This document shows, one piece after another, positions 56,794-64,000 of a stretch of 64,000 nucleotides of DNA. A program made the translations under genes and the position numbers. The notes under the pieces were generated by a model. That model did no database searches, was not told where the DNA came from, and saw only the letters and a program-made list of their open reading frames with translations. Numbering within the stretch: the first letter of the stretch is position 1; the number at the start of each line of letters is the position of its first letter. Origin of the DNA: Bacillota bacterium (GTDB taxonomy: Bacteria > Bacillota > Clostridia > Christensenellales > Aristaeellaceae); contig JAEZIN010000028.1 of assembly GCA_023436585.1 (NCBI GenBank), positions 648,838 to 712,837 of the forward strand, given 5' to 3'.

Positions 56794-57195
56794 TCACCTT
56801 GCGGCCGGTTTTTGGTACTGGCCGATTTGCTTGTCCATGCTGGAAATGTGCTGCGTCAGCCAGTTGACAACCAGCTGGTTGGCATTCAGAATCACCAGTA
56901 TGTTTCCACCGGAGGCATCATAATCAGCGCGAAGCTTCGAAAGCTTAAGGGCGAACTCAGTGTGGGCCTGCCTTTGGGCGCTGTAGCCGGGATAGTTGAT
57001 ACTGAGCATATATTTCTCCTCGTCGGAGAAATGCTTTTTTGTATAGTCCTCCAGAAAGCTCAGCAGCCCGCCGATGTATTCCTTGGCCTGATGGTTCCTG
57101 CCTGCCTCAAATAGCTTATCGGCCTTCTCAAACCATGTTTTGTGCTGGTCATCGATGGTTCCTACGCCGACCGACAGGTTCTGCGTCCAGGGCAT
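56794..57195 (-). CDS. Bacteriohemerythrin
   Basis: 133 residues, four-helix bundle binding O2 through a di-iron site. All ligands are visible: H18 in DDQHKTW, H55 and E59 in KKHFSDEE, H78 in AHTEF, H116 in LTQH and D121 in MDKQ. ATG 57195 has AAAGGAGG upstream. Single gene; in anaerobes such proteins store, sense or remove oxygen. A weak link to the adjacent ECF sigma operon cannot be shown. Confidence 0.93.
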   Translation of the reverse strand: MPWTQNLSVGVGTIDDQHKTWFEKADKLFEAGRNHQAKEYIGGLLSFLEDYTKKHFSDEEKYMLSINYPGYSAQRQAHTEFALKLSKLRADYDASGGNILVILNANQLVVNWLTQHISSMDKQIGQYQKPAAR

Positions 57196-57293
57196 AGATG
57201 TTCCTCCTTTGTTTAAGCCTTTGTATGTTCAGCCATTACAGTATATAGTCAAGCATATAGCGCTAGGTGAAACAGAAGACGGATGTTTTTAAG

Positions 57294-57362
57294 TAAAAAA
57301 ATATCCCGGCTTGATGCCGCTGCGACGGTTCTGTGCCGTGCGGCGGTGGAAAGCCGGGATAT
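57294..57362 (-). terminator. terminator of the small membrane protein gene
   Basis: ATATCCCGGCTT (57301-57312) pairs with AAGCCGGGATAT (57351-57362), with an inner GCCGC/GCGGC arm; on the minus strand it is followed by TTTTTTTAC. Confidence 0.85.
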
Positions 57363-57374
57363 CATTTTGCTCAA

Positions 57375-57803
57375 TTACGCCTCATTGTCATCTTTATCTG
57401 TGCGGCCTTTGTTTTTCTTGTCCACAAAATCCATGAAATGCTGCTTGCCCTGGCTGGACCACCACTCGTCATAATACTTCCAGTGCATGGAGCCTTCCCT
57501 GCCCGCGTCATCCTCACACATAGATTCGTGCCGCCGGCCCCTGTGGTTATGGGATTTTGATTCGCCGCGGCCGCCGCCGGAGCCGCCAAAGATCATGTGG
57601 CCCAGGATTACGATGCCGAAGGCCTGCCAGTAGGTGATGGTCTTCAGGCCAAAAAGGTCGGGCATGATCCAGTTCCAAAGCTCCCTGACAAAAATGCCGA
57701 ATACCAGCCCCAGGCAGGCGGCTGTTATAAGGCCGATCACGATCATGCTGAAGATGCGCGCGGCTTTGGGCACGCGGTACCATTTCTCTCTCCATTCGCT
57801 CAT
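57375..57803 (-). CDS. two-helix membrane protein paired with an ECF sigma factor
   Basis: 142 residues. Membrane helices at about 15-40 and 56-74 with the stretch RELWNWIMPDLFGL and ITYWQAFGIVILGHMIFGG, then a basic/acidic tail with His, Trp and Lys. I recall similar proteins encoded next to ECF sigma genes in Bacteroidetes and Firmicutes. It may act like an anti-sigma partner; that is an inference from context. ATG 57803 has GGAAAGGAG upstream. It lies 42 bp after the sigma gene, same operon. Confidence 0.75.
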   Translation of the reverse strand: MSEWREKWYRVPKAARIFSMIVIGLITAACLGLVFGIFVRELWNWIMPDLFGLKTITYWQAFGIVILGHMIFGGSGGGRGESKSHNHRGRRHESMCEDDAGREGSMHWKYYDEWWSSQGKQHFMDFVDKKNKGRTDKDDNEA

Positions 57804-57845
57804 ATGGATAACTCCTTTCCATGTCCAAGCAGGTTTGCGTGAGGG

Positions 57846-58388
57846 TCAGGGTTTATAGTCCCTAAGCATTTCCTTGAGCGCCTTCACGGCGCGGCACTTG
57901 CGCGACAGCAGTGTGCCAACGGGTTCATTCCATTGGGCGGACAGTTCCCTAAAGGAGCAGCCTTTCAGTTCGGTGGCGATAAAAACGGCGCGCTGCTTGG
58001 GCTCCAGGCGGCTGATGGCTTCGGCCAGCCTTCGGTGAAATTCCGCGCTCTCCGTTTTCTTGTATACATCGGCGGAGCTGTCGGTGAGAAAGTCCAGCAA
58101 GACGGTATTCCCATCTTCATCCGCAAGGCTTTGCAGCGATACGGTGCGCCGGCGTTTGCGGGCCAGGTCTGTGACCTTGTTGTTCAGCGCGCGATACACG
58201 TAAGCTGCCAGATTTTCCACATGGCCGCCGGGGTCCGCGCGGCTTAGCATGGCCAGCATGACTTCGCCCACCATGTCCTCCGCATCCATCTCGCTGATAT
58301 CCGTCATCTTCCTTTTCACAAAGGCGATGAAGCGCCTTCGCTCCGCGTCGAAAAAGCGGAATATCCTGCTCTTGCCATCCCTTTCCAC
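57846..58388 (-). CDS. ECF-type RNA polymerase sigma factor
   Basis: 180 residues. Sigma region 2 (IAFVKRKMTDISEMDAEDMV, ALNNKVTDLARKRRR) and region 4 (LEPKQRAVFIATELKGCSFR and LSRKCRAVKALKE). GTG 58388 start. The region-4 helix is followed by the end of the protein. Followed by the membrane protein gene, likely its regulator. No recognised ECF class and no visible target promoter. Confidence 0.88.
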   Translation of the reverse strand: MERDGKSRIFRFFDAERRRFIAFVKRKMTDISEMDAEDMVGEVMLAMLSRADPGGHVENLAAYVYRALNNKVTDLARKRRRTVSLQSLADEDGNTVLLDFLTDSSADVYKKTESAEFHRRLAEAISRLEPKQRAVFIATELKGCSFRELSAQWNEPVGTLLSRKCRAVKALKEMLRDYKP

Positions 58389-58584
58389 GGTTTTCTACCA
58401 TCCTAGCTGCCCAAGTATATTGGCCGGGGCTATATCCTTTGTTTTCTCCTCACACCCTTATGACGGAGGGAGGAGGAGTTTATTGCATGGAATGTAAATG
58501 ATATTTTCTTTGCATCATCCTATCATAATTTAGATGTGTATGCCATTGGTGATATAGTTAAATGTTGTGTTAAGAGATAGAAAT
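58389..58584. other. intergenic region upstream of the ECF sigma gene
   Basis: No gene seen in the whole gap 58389-58994 (606 bp). This part should hold the sigma promoter on the minus strand, but I see no clean match. Between the repeats below, CAGTC/GACTG hairpin arms enclose CGTGG/CCACG at 58733-58760. Confidence 0.4.
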
Positions 58585-58634
58585 TTTGCTCCTGCGGGAG
58601 CCACCAGGGCTTTCCGATCGCCCTGGACCTTCGG
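58585..58634 (+). repeat. repeat family A, short copy 10
   Basis: Hairpin 1 GCTCC, TGCG, GGAGC; hairpin 2 CCAGGGC/GCCCTGG around TTTCCGATC; end ACCTTCGG. Here the outer CG pair is lost, but the stem has changed on both sides. Confidence 0.85.
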
Positions 58635-58794
58635 AGGCCTCCTCACTTTCGTAATAGCAATGTATGATGGACTGCTGTTCCATAAATGAGATAGAGCTGT
58701 CCTGAAGTAAAGGCGCTCCACGAAACGTAAAACAGTCCCGTGGAACAAACCACGAGACTGCATGATAAAGGTGTTGAACAATTTCCGAGGATGC

Positions 58795-58988
58795 ATGGAA
58801 GGGGCGGAGCCCTTTCCATTGAGATCGTATCGACCGGCTTTGCCGGTCGGGCGGGGTTTGCGTAGCAAACATCCCTTACACTTTTCGCTGACCGCGGGCC
58901 TGCCTCGCCTAAGCGAAGCGAATGGCGAGAAGAAGGCACGCAAGCGAAAAGTGCGAAAAATCGCGGAAATGATTCATCATTTCCGCGA
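58795..58988 (-). repeat. repeat family B, copy 2 (after the SpoIID-like gene)
   Basis: On the minus strand, starting seven bases after the stop at 58995: hairpin I CGCGGAAATGA/TCATTTCCGCG then ATTTTTCGCAC; hairpin II CACTTTTCGC/GCGAAAAGTG enclosing a larger arm (TGCC, CTCGCC / GGCGAG, GGCA); hairpin III GTTTGC/GCAAAC; hairpin IV GACCGGC/GCCGGTC; hairpin V 10-bp stem ATGGAAGGGG/CCCTTTCCAT, 5-base loop. Over the 69 aligned bases (hairpins II-left to IV) no gap is needed against copy 1. Confidence 0.85.
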
Positions 58989-58994
58989 AGCGGT

Positions 58995-60005
58995 TTACCA
59001 CATCGGCACAACCTGCACATCCTTGAAGTACTCCATCACGATTTCTTCGCCCTTCATGCCGCCCTGTGCCAGGCCATAGGCGCCCCATTGGGGCATGCCC
59101 ACCCCGTGGCCGTAGCCCTTGCCGGACATGACAACTTTACCGTCTTGAAACTTGATGCTGGTTAAAAGCGTGGAGCGCATCTTCATGCTATCCAGCGCGA
59201 GGCGCAATTCCGGTGCACTTACTTCCTCTCCGCCGACAGAAAGGGTTACGGCACGGCCGCTTTCGCCCTTTTTGGCAATGGAGATATCCTTGGCGGAGGA
59301 AGGCGATCCGCCGGCCTTTTTGCACGCGGCCAGGAATTCGGCCTCTGTGAAGGAAGCGTTCCATTCCTTGGCGTCGGGCGGCGCATCCTCGCTCTCCTGG
59401 CCGGGCACACTTTCGGTATACGGCGGTTCCTCTTTTTCGTAGGCCAGGCCTTCCTTGGCCAAGGCCGTCTTGCCGCCGGCATGGGCGTGGAACCAGGTGT
59501 AGGGGAACTCGCCGCCGGAAGCAAGCACCATGCCGCGGGTGCTCTCCACCGCCTTCTTCACCTGGTCGTTGATCTCTTTGGCGGCGTAGGCCTGGGCTTC
59601 CTCTATATCGGTAGAAACGTCCGCGCCTTCATACTTGCTCTGCTTTTCGGTGGTGAACCGCAAAACGAAGGTGCGGGCCAGGATGGCCTGGGCACGGAGC
59701 GCTTCCAGCGGCCAGTCGTTTTTCATTTCGCCGGCGACGACGCCCTGAAGGTAGGTCTCTAGGTCCATCTCCTTGACGGACTTGTTTTCCACTACATATA
59801 CCTGCAGAATGGGTACGCCGTTTTTGTCGGTTTTGTTCAGCCTTGCGGGAAGCTTGGGCTTGGCTGCGGGGTTTGCATTGGCTGAGGAGCCTGCCTTGGG
59901 GGACTGTGAGGGCAGGAGTTCCGCCTGCGCATTCGGCGTTGAGGCGCAGGATGACAGAAGACCAACAACCATCAGGCATGAAAGGAGTAGGCAAAGGGAA
60001 CGCAT
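58995..60005 (-). CDS. SpoIID/LytB domain lipoprotein
   Basis: 336 residues. Lipoprotein signal, lipobox LLSSC with Cys at about residue 20, a Pro/Ala/Ser linker, then the SpoIID domain: TYLQGVVAGEMKNDWPLEALRAQAILARTF, DVSTDIEEAQAY, then GHGVGMPQWGAYGLA. SpoIID degrades peptidoglycan during engulfment; SpoIID/LytB proteins also modify cell wall in vegetative cells. Start ATG 60005 with AAGGAGGTC upstream. Longer frames to 60182 lack a ribosome site. True SpoIID usually has a membrane helix not a lipobox, so a paralogue is possible. Confidence 0.85.
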   Translation of the reverse strand: MRSLCLLLSCLMVVGLLSSCASTPNAQAELLPSQSPKAGSSANANPAAKPKLPARLNKTDKNGVPILQVYVVENKSVKEMDLETYLQGVVAGEMKNDWPLEALRAQAILARTFVLRFTTEKQSKYEGADVSTDIEEAQAYAAKEINDQVKKAVESTRGMVLASGGEFPYTWFHAHAGGKTALAKEGLAYEKEEPPYTESVPGQESEDAPPDAKEWNASFTEAEFLAACKKAGGSPSSAKDISIAKKGESGRAVTLSVGGEEVSAPELRLALDSMKMRSTLLTSIKFQDGKVVMSGKGYGHGVGMPQWGAYGLAQGGMKGEEIVMEYFKDVQVVPMW

Positions 60006-60202
60006 AAGGAGACCTCCTTGAATGATCAACATAGGGCAAGTTTCCCCCGCAGGCAGGCAAAATACGCCGCAACCTTTTGGAAAATCCGGCAAGGCGTGTG
60101 CATATATATAATATATGTAGTTTGTTTTCACCAGCCCATCTTCCATCCGCCATACGGGGAATCCCTTGTCCCTTGGAATCAAATGTTTTTCTGATGGACC
60201 GA

Positions 60203-60231
60203 TTGACAGAAAAGGGAATCGATGATATGAT
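60203..60231 (+). promoter_or_regulatory. sigma-A promoter of the str operon
   Basis: TTGACA (60203-60208), 17 bp, TATGAT (60226-60231); start of L7Ae gene 84 bp downstream. The rest of 60006-60314 holds the upstream region of the SpoIID-like gene. Confidence 0.85.
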
Positions 60232-60314
60232 TATGTGGTTGTCCGCAGACTATGTTTTTCTATGCCTTTTTGTGAAAAACAAGCCTGAATCTTCCTTGAA
60301 GGGAGCGGTGTAAA

Positions 60315-60560
60315 ATGCTGGAGGAGCTGAAAAACCCTGCCGGCCGCGTGGTTGGCACCAAACAGCTTTTGCGCGCGCTTCAAAACGGGAAGGTTGCCCG
60401 CGTGTTTGTGGCGGAGGATGCGGACGAATTCATCTACCGCCGGGTGCGCACGGCCGCTGAGGCCAACCGGGTACCCGTAACGGTGGTCAAGACCATGGCG
60501 CAATTGGGGCAGGCATGCCACGTGGACGTGGATACGGCCGCCGCCGGACTTCTGCGCTGA
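60315..60560 (+). CDS. L7Ae-like ribosomal protein
   Basis: 81 residues, K-turn RNA-binding fold of the L7Ae/L30e/S12e family (YbxF-type). LEELKNPAGRVVGTKQLLRAL; FVAEDADEFI; TMAQLGQAC; the C-terminal end is short. In Bacillus ybxF stands between rpoC and rpsL, so this is the expected gene order on the rpsL side. ATG 60315 has GGGAG upstream. Binds RNA; a role in ribosome structure is not proven. Confidence 0.9.
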   Translation: MLEELKNPAGRVVGTKQLLRALQNGKVARVFVAEDADEFIYRRVRTAAEANRVPVTVVKTMAQLGQACHVDVDTAAAGLLR

Positions 60561-60627
60561 TTCCTATTGCCTATAGGCTTCCGAGGGTTGCGGAGGCGTT
60601 ATAGATATCTTTCCAGGAGGTGCTTCC

Positions 60628-61002
60628 ATGCCCACGATCAATCAATTGATCCGCAAGGGAAGGGAAAAGGTCGTCAATAAGTCGACTGCGCCCATTTTGC
60701 AGGGTTGCCCGCAAAAACGCGGCGTTTGTCTGAGCGTGAAAACTACCACGCCCAAAAAGCCGAACTCCGCTCTGCGTAAAATTGCAAGGATCCGCCTGAC
60801 GAACCAGATCGAAGGCACTTGCTATATTCCGGGGATCGGCCACAATCTGCAGGAGCACAGCGTGGTATTGATCCGCGGCGGCCGTGTTCGCGACCTGCCC
60901 GGCGTTCGTTATCACATCATCCGCGGCGCGCTGGATACTGCCGGCGTTGCAAAGCGGATGCAGGCCCGCTCCCTGTACGGCGCAAAGCGTCCCAAGAAGT
61001 AA
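60628..61002 (+). CDS. rpsL: Ribosomal protein S12
   Basis: 124 residues. TTTPKKPNSALRKIARIRLT carries the K43 region, intact. At residue 88 it has Arg (GGRVRDLPGVRYH), where E. coli and most species have Lys. Substitutions at K43 and K88, including K88R in Mycobacterium tuberculosis, give streptomycin resistance. ATG 60628 has AGGAGG upstream. Second gene of the str operon. Confidence 0.98.
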   Translation: MPTINQLIRKGREKVVNKSTAPILQGCPQKRGVCLSVKTTTPKKPNSALRKIARIRLTNQIEGTCYIPGIGHNLQEHSVVLIRGGRVRDLPGVRYHIIRGALDTAGVAKRMQARSLYGAKRPKK

Positions 61003-61193
61003 TTTGCCAAACAGCCCAATGCGCGGCGCGCTGGGGCCGGTTATGCACGCCTCCCTCGGAACGGCGGAGGCCTATACAGCCGGAATCCGGAAGCCCGCGT
61101 CCCGCTATAGGTAGCGGGGATGGCATGATGCTGACATGCCGTCAGGCGGCGCGTGCAGACAAACAGACCGCCATTGCATGAGGAGGGAAATTC

Positions 61194-61664
61194 ATGCCCC
61201 GTCGTGGATTTATACCCAAGCGTGAGGTGCTGCCCGATCCCGTATACGGGACGACCGTAGTCACCAAGCTCATCAACCAGATCATGTTGCAGGGCAAGCG
61301 CGGCGTCGCGCAGACCATCTGCTATGACGCATTTGCCGCTATCGCCGAAAAGACAGGCAAGGAAGCGGGCGAAGTGTTCACCGCGGCCCTGGCCAACGTC
61401 GCTCCCCAGCTGGAAGTGAAGGCCCGCCGTGTGGGCGGCGCCACCTACCAGGTGCCTATCGAAATTCGCCCCGAGCGCAGGCAGACGCTGGCGCTGCGCT
61501 GGCTTGTGGACTTTTCCCGCAACCGCGGCGAGAAGACCATGGCCCAGAGGCTGGCCGGCGAGCTGATGGACGCTGCCAACAACACCGGCAACGCCGTCAA
61601 GCGCAAAGAGGAAATGCACCGTATGGCCGAGGCCAACAAGGCGTTCGCGCATTACCGCTGGTAA
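61194..61664 (+). CDS. rpsG: Ribosomal protein S7
   Basis: 156 residues, typical. PRRGFIPKREVLPDPVYG start, the TYQVPIEIRPERRQTLALRW 16S-binding stretch, and MAEANKAFAHYRW end. ATG 61194 with GAGGAGGG upstream. 191 bp separate it from rpsL, longer than usual; the spacer has no gene. Confidence 0.98.
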   Translation: MPRRGFIPKREVLPDPVYGTTVVTKLINQIMLQGKRGVAQTICYDAFAAIAEKTGKEAGEVFTAALANVAPQLEVKARRVGGATYQVPIEIRPERRQTLALRWLVDFSRNRGEKTMAQRLAGELMDAANNTGNAVKRKEEMHRMAEANKAFAHYRW

Positions 61665-61729
61665 TCGGATGTCCAAGTCCCTTTGGCTATTATCCGTAAT
61701 TTATCCTTGGGAAAGGAGAACGAACCACA

Positions 61730-63805
61730 ATGCCTAGAAGTCACCCTTTGAACATGGTGCGCAACATCGGCATCATGGCGCATATTGACGCCGGCAAGAC
61801 AACGACCACGGAGCGCATTCTGTTCTATACGGGTCGGGTACATCGCATGGGGGAAGTGCATGAAGGCGCTGCCACCATGGACTGGATGGCCCAGGAGCAG
61901 GAGCGCGGCATTACCATTACGTCTGCCGCCACCACCTGCCAGTGGAAGGGGCACCGCATCAACATCATCGACACCCCCGGCCACGTGGACTTCACGGTGG
62001 AAGTGGAGCGCTCGCTGCGCGTTCTGGACGGTGCCGTGGCTGTATTCTGCGCCAAGGGAGGCGTAGAGCCCCAAAGCGAAACCGTCTGGCGCCAGGCCAA
62101 CAAATATCATGTTCCGCGCATTGCCTATGTCAACAAAATGGACATCACCGGTGCGGACTTCTTCCGTGTCGTGCGCATGATGAACGACCGGCTTTCCGCC
62201 AACGCCGTGCCCATTCAGTTGCCAATCGGCAGTGAAAGCGTATTCCGCGGCATCATCGACCTGGTCACCATGAAGGCGGAGGTCTACTACGACGACGAGG
62301 GCAAGGACGTGCGGGAGGAAGCAATCCCCGCCGAGCTGATGGAACTCGCAACGCAGTACCGCGCCGGACTGATTGAAGCCGTGGCCGAAACTGATGAAGA
62401 GCTGATGGTAAAATTCTTCGACGGCGAGGAACTGAGCATCGAAGAAATCAAGGATGCCATCCGCAAAACCACCATCGCCTGCAGGATGACACCCGTTCTG
62501 TGCGGTACTTCCTACCGCAACAAGGGTGTGCAGCCCATGCTGGACGCCGTGGTGGATTACCTCCCCAGCCCCCTTGACATCGGCAGCGTGACGGGCACCT
62601 CGCCCAGCGATCCCGAAACAAAGCTGGAGCGCAAGCCCGACGACAGCGAACCGTTTTCCGCGCTGGCCTTCAAAATCGCGGTGGACCCCTTTGTGGGCAA
62701 GCTGGCCTTTTTCCGTGTCTACTCCGGCGTTTTGCAAAGCGGCAGCTATGTTTTGAACAGCAGCAAGCAAAAGCGGGAGCGCATGGGCCGCATCCTTCGG
62801 ATGCACGCCAACCACCGGGAGGATGTTGATTCCGTCTACGCCGGAGAAATCGCGGCGGCGGTAGGCCTCAAGGATACCACCACAGGCGATACGCTGTGCG
62901 ATGAAAAGAATCAAGTCGTTCTGGAATCCATGGTCTTCCCCGATCCGGTCATCCGCGTGGCCATCGAGCCCAAGACGAAAGCCGGTCAGGACAAAATGAC
63001 CATGGCCCTCATCCGCCTGGCGGAGGAGGATCCCACATTCAAGACCTATACCGACCAGGATACAGGCCAGACCATTATCGCCGGCATGGGCGAACTGCAT
63101 CTGGAGATCATCGTGGACCGTATGCTGCGTGAATTCAAGGTGGAAGCCACTGTGGGCAAACCGCAGGTGGCCTACCGCGAAACCATCCGCAAGATGGCCA
63201 AGGCAGAAGGCCGCTATGTGCGCCAGACCGGCGGTCACGGTCAGTACGGCCACTGCTGGATCGAAGTGTATCCCCAGGAACCCGGCAAGGGCTACGAATT
63301 CGAAAACAAAATCGTGGGCGGCGTGATTCCCAAGGAATATATTTCGCCCATCGACGCCGGCATCAAGGAAGCCTCGGCCTCCGGCCCCCTGGGCGGATTC
63401 GAGGTGGTGGACTTCAAGGCCGTTGTGGTGGATGGGTCCTACCATGAGGTGGACTCTTCCGAAATGGCCTTCAAGATCGCCGGTTCCATGGCATTCAAGG
63501 AAGCGATCCGCAAGGCCGACCCCTGCCTGATGGAACCTGTGATGAAGGTGGAAGTCATCGTCCCCGAGCAGTACATGGGCGATGTCATCGGCGATATCTC
63601 CAGCCGCCGCGGCCGCATCGAAGGCATGGAAGCCCGCCTTGGCGACCAAAGCATCCACGCATTCGTACCCCTGAGCGAAATGTTCGGCTATGCTACTGAC
63701 CTAAGATCCCGCACCCAGGGCCGCGGCATGTACTCGATGGAATTCGACCATTACGAGGAAGTGTCCAAGTCCGTGGCGGAGAAGGTCGTCGGCAGGCGCG
63801 AATAA
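61730..63805 (+). CDS. fusA: Elongation factor G
   Basis: 691 residues, usual length. Translocation GTPase with P-loop AHIDAGKTTTTERI, switch and DTPGHVDF, NKMD, and C-terminal domains IV-V. ATG 61730 has GAAAGGAG upstream. It lies 65 bp after rpsG. A 668-residue frame in antisense (61652-63658) is a codon-bias artefact. Confidence 0.98.
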   Translation: MPRSHPLNMVRNIGIMAHIDAGKTTTTERILFYTGRVHRMGEVHEGAATMDWMAQEQERGITITSAATTCQWKGHRINIIDTPGHVDFTVEVERSLRVLDGAVAVFCAKGGVEPQSETVWRQANKYHVPRIAYVNKMDITGADFFRVVRMMNDRLSANAVPIQLPIGSESVFRGIIDLVTMKAEVYYDDEGKDVREEAIPAELMELATQYRAGLIEAVAETDEELMVKFFDGEELSIEEIKDAIRKTTIACRMTPVLCGTSYRNKGVQPMLDAVVDYLPSPLDIGSVTGTSPSDPETKLERKPDDSEPFSALAFKIAVDPFVGKLAFFRVYSGVLQSGSYVLNSSKQKRERMGRILRMHANHREDVDSVYAGEIAAAVGLKDTTTGDTLCDEKNQVVLESMVFPDPVIRVAIEPKTKAGQDKMTMALIRLAEEDPTFKTYTDQDTGQTIIAGMGELHLEIIVDRMLREFKVEATVGKPQVAYRETIRKMAKAEGRYVRQTGGHGQYGHCWIEVYPQEPGKGYEFENKIVGGVIPKEYISPIDAGIKEASASGPLGGFEVVDFKAVVVDGSYHEVDSSEMAFKIAGSMAFKEAIRKADPCLMEPVMKVEVIVPEQYMGDVIGDISSRRGRIEGMEARLGDQSIHAFVPLSEMFGYATDLRSRTQGRGMYSMEFDHYEEVSKSVAEKVVGRRE

Positions 63806-63877
63806 TTCAAAACGCAGCATTGTGCGGGTGAAGCCCGCAGCACATTGAACGGATTTGTTTAAGGAGGGTATACCCAA

Positions 63878-64000
63878 ATGGCCAAGCAAAAGTTTGAGCG
63901 CAACAAGCCGCACGTGAACATCGGCACCATCGGTCACGTAGACCACGGCAAGACGACGCTGACAGCGGCCATCACCATGGTGCTGGCCAAGCACGGCGGC
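63878..64000 (+). CDS. tuf: Elongation factor Tu, 5' part (cut by the window end)
   Basis: The first 41 residues, AKQKFERNKPHVNIGTIGHV then DHGKTTLTAA, the GTP P-loop. ATG 63878 has AAGGAGGG upstream. It is open at the window edge, so not a pseudogene as far as seen. Confidence 0.97.
   Translation, partial: MAKQKFERNKPHVNIGTIGHVDHGKTTLTAAITMVLAKHGG

Noticed and set aside
61652..63658. 668-codon open frame antisense to fusA
   Set aside because: Same reason: antisense shadow of a conserved GC-rich gene.

Overview
This is a 64 kb piece of a chromosome from a spore-forming low-AT Firmicute, most likely class Clostridia. The evidence is an intact pro-sigma-K gene, RNase J, YlbF, a PIN/TRAM protein (YacL type), a SpoIID-domain lipoprotein, strong AGGAGG ribosome sites, frequent GTG/TTG starts and a GC-rich codon bias. 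I cannot name the genus. Nearly everything is chromosomal housekeeping. The one clear accessory patch is an AT-rich stretch (about 10,860-12,740) holding a frame-broken KAP-type NTPase.

Layout. 0.3-5.1 kb: RNase J, YlbF, MltG, U32 peptidase-like protein (+). 5.1-6.6 kb: a membrane protein (-) and sigK (+). 6.7-10.9 kb: two paralogous secreted Cys-rich repeat proteins (-). 11.1-14.4 kb: broken KAP NTPase and a GT39-type glycosyltransferase (-). 14.5-17.7 kb: a leader peptide and attenuator in front of a three-gene ABC exporter operon (+). 17.9-21.6 kb: GpsA-like dehydrogenase (-), Xaa-Pro peptidase, EF-P, CD1247-type protein (+). 21.8-24.4 kb: a candidate small RNA, a small membrane protein and an Amt-PII fusion (+). 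24.9-33.0 kb: ECF S-component, CoaX, homoserine dehydrogenase, Ppk, CysE, CysS, a helix-hairpin-helix protein and an SCP2-like protein (+). 33.0-39.2 kb: a degenerate LeuB homologue, CapA, and a fhs-lrp-aminotransferase operon (-). 39.4-48.7 kb: MBL hydrolase (+), PepF/PHP/GntR/metallophosphoesterase (-), RadA and YacL (+), two small genes (-). 48.9-60.0 kb: rpoC, rpoB, hemerythrin, an ECF sigma factor with its small membrane partner, and a SpoIID-like lipoprotein (-). 60.2-64 kb: the str operon (L7Ae, rpsL, rpsG, fusA, tuf; +), cut off by the window edge. rpoBC points away from the str operon, instead of the usual co-directional arrangement.

The strongest unexplained signals are in the intergenic DNA. 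Family A is a hairpin repeat with at least nine copies. It has a short form of about 50 bp and a long form of about 165 bp, and its stems keep pairing while their sequence changes. Family B is a five-hairpin element of about 160-195 bp found right after the stop codons of rpoB and of the SpoIID-like gene, again with compensatory base changes; its first hairpin also follows RNase J. I do not recognise either family as a named RNA or mobile element. Other leads are the 21-codon leader peptide with mutually exclusive hairpins before the ABC operon, a LeuB homologue that has lost its catalytic and metal residues, a PII domain fused to Amt without its modifiable tyrosine, and ribosomal protein S12 with Arg at position 88.
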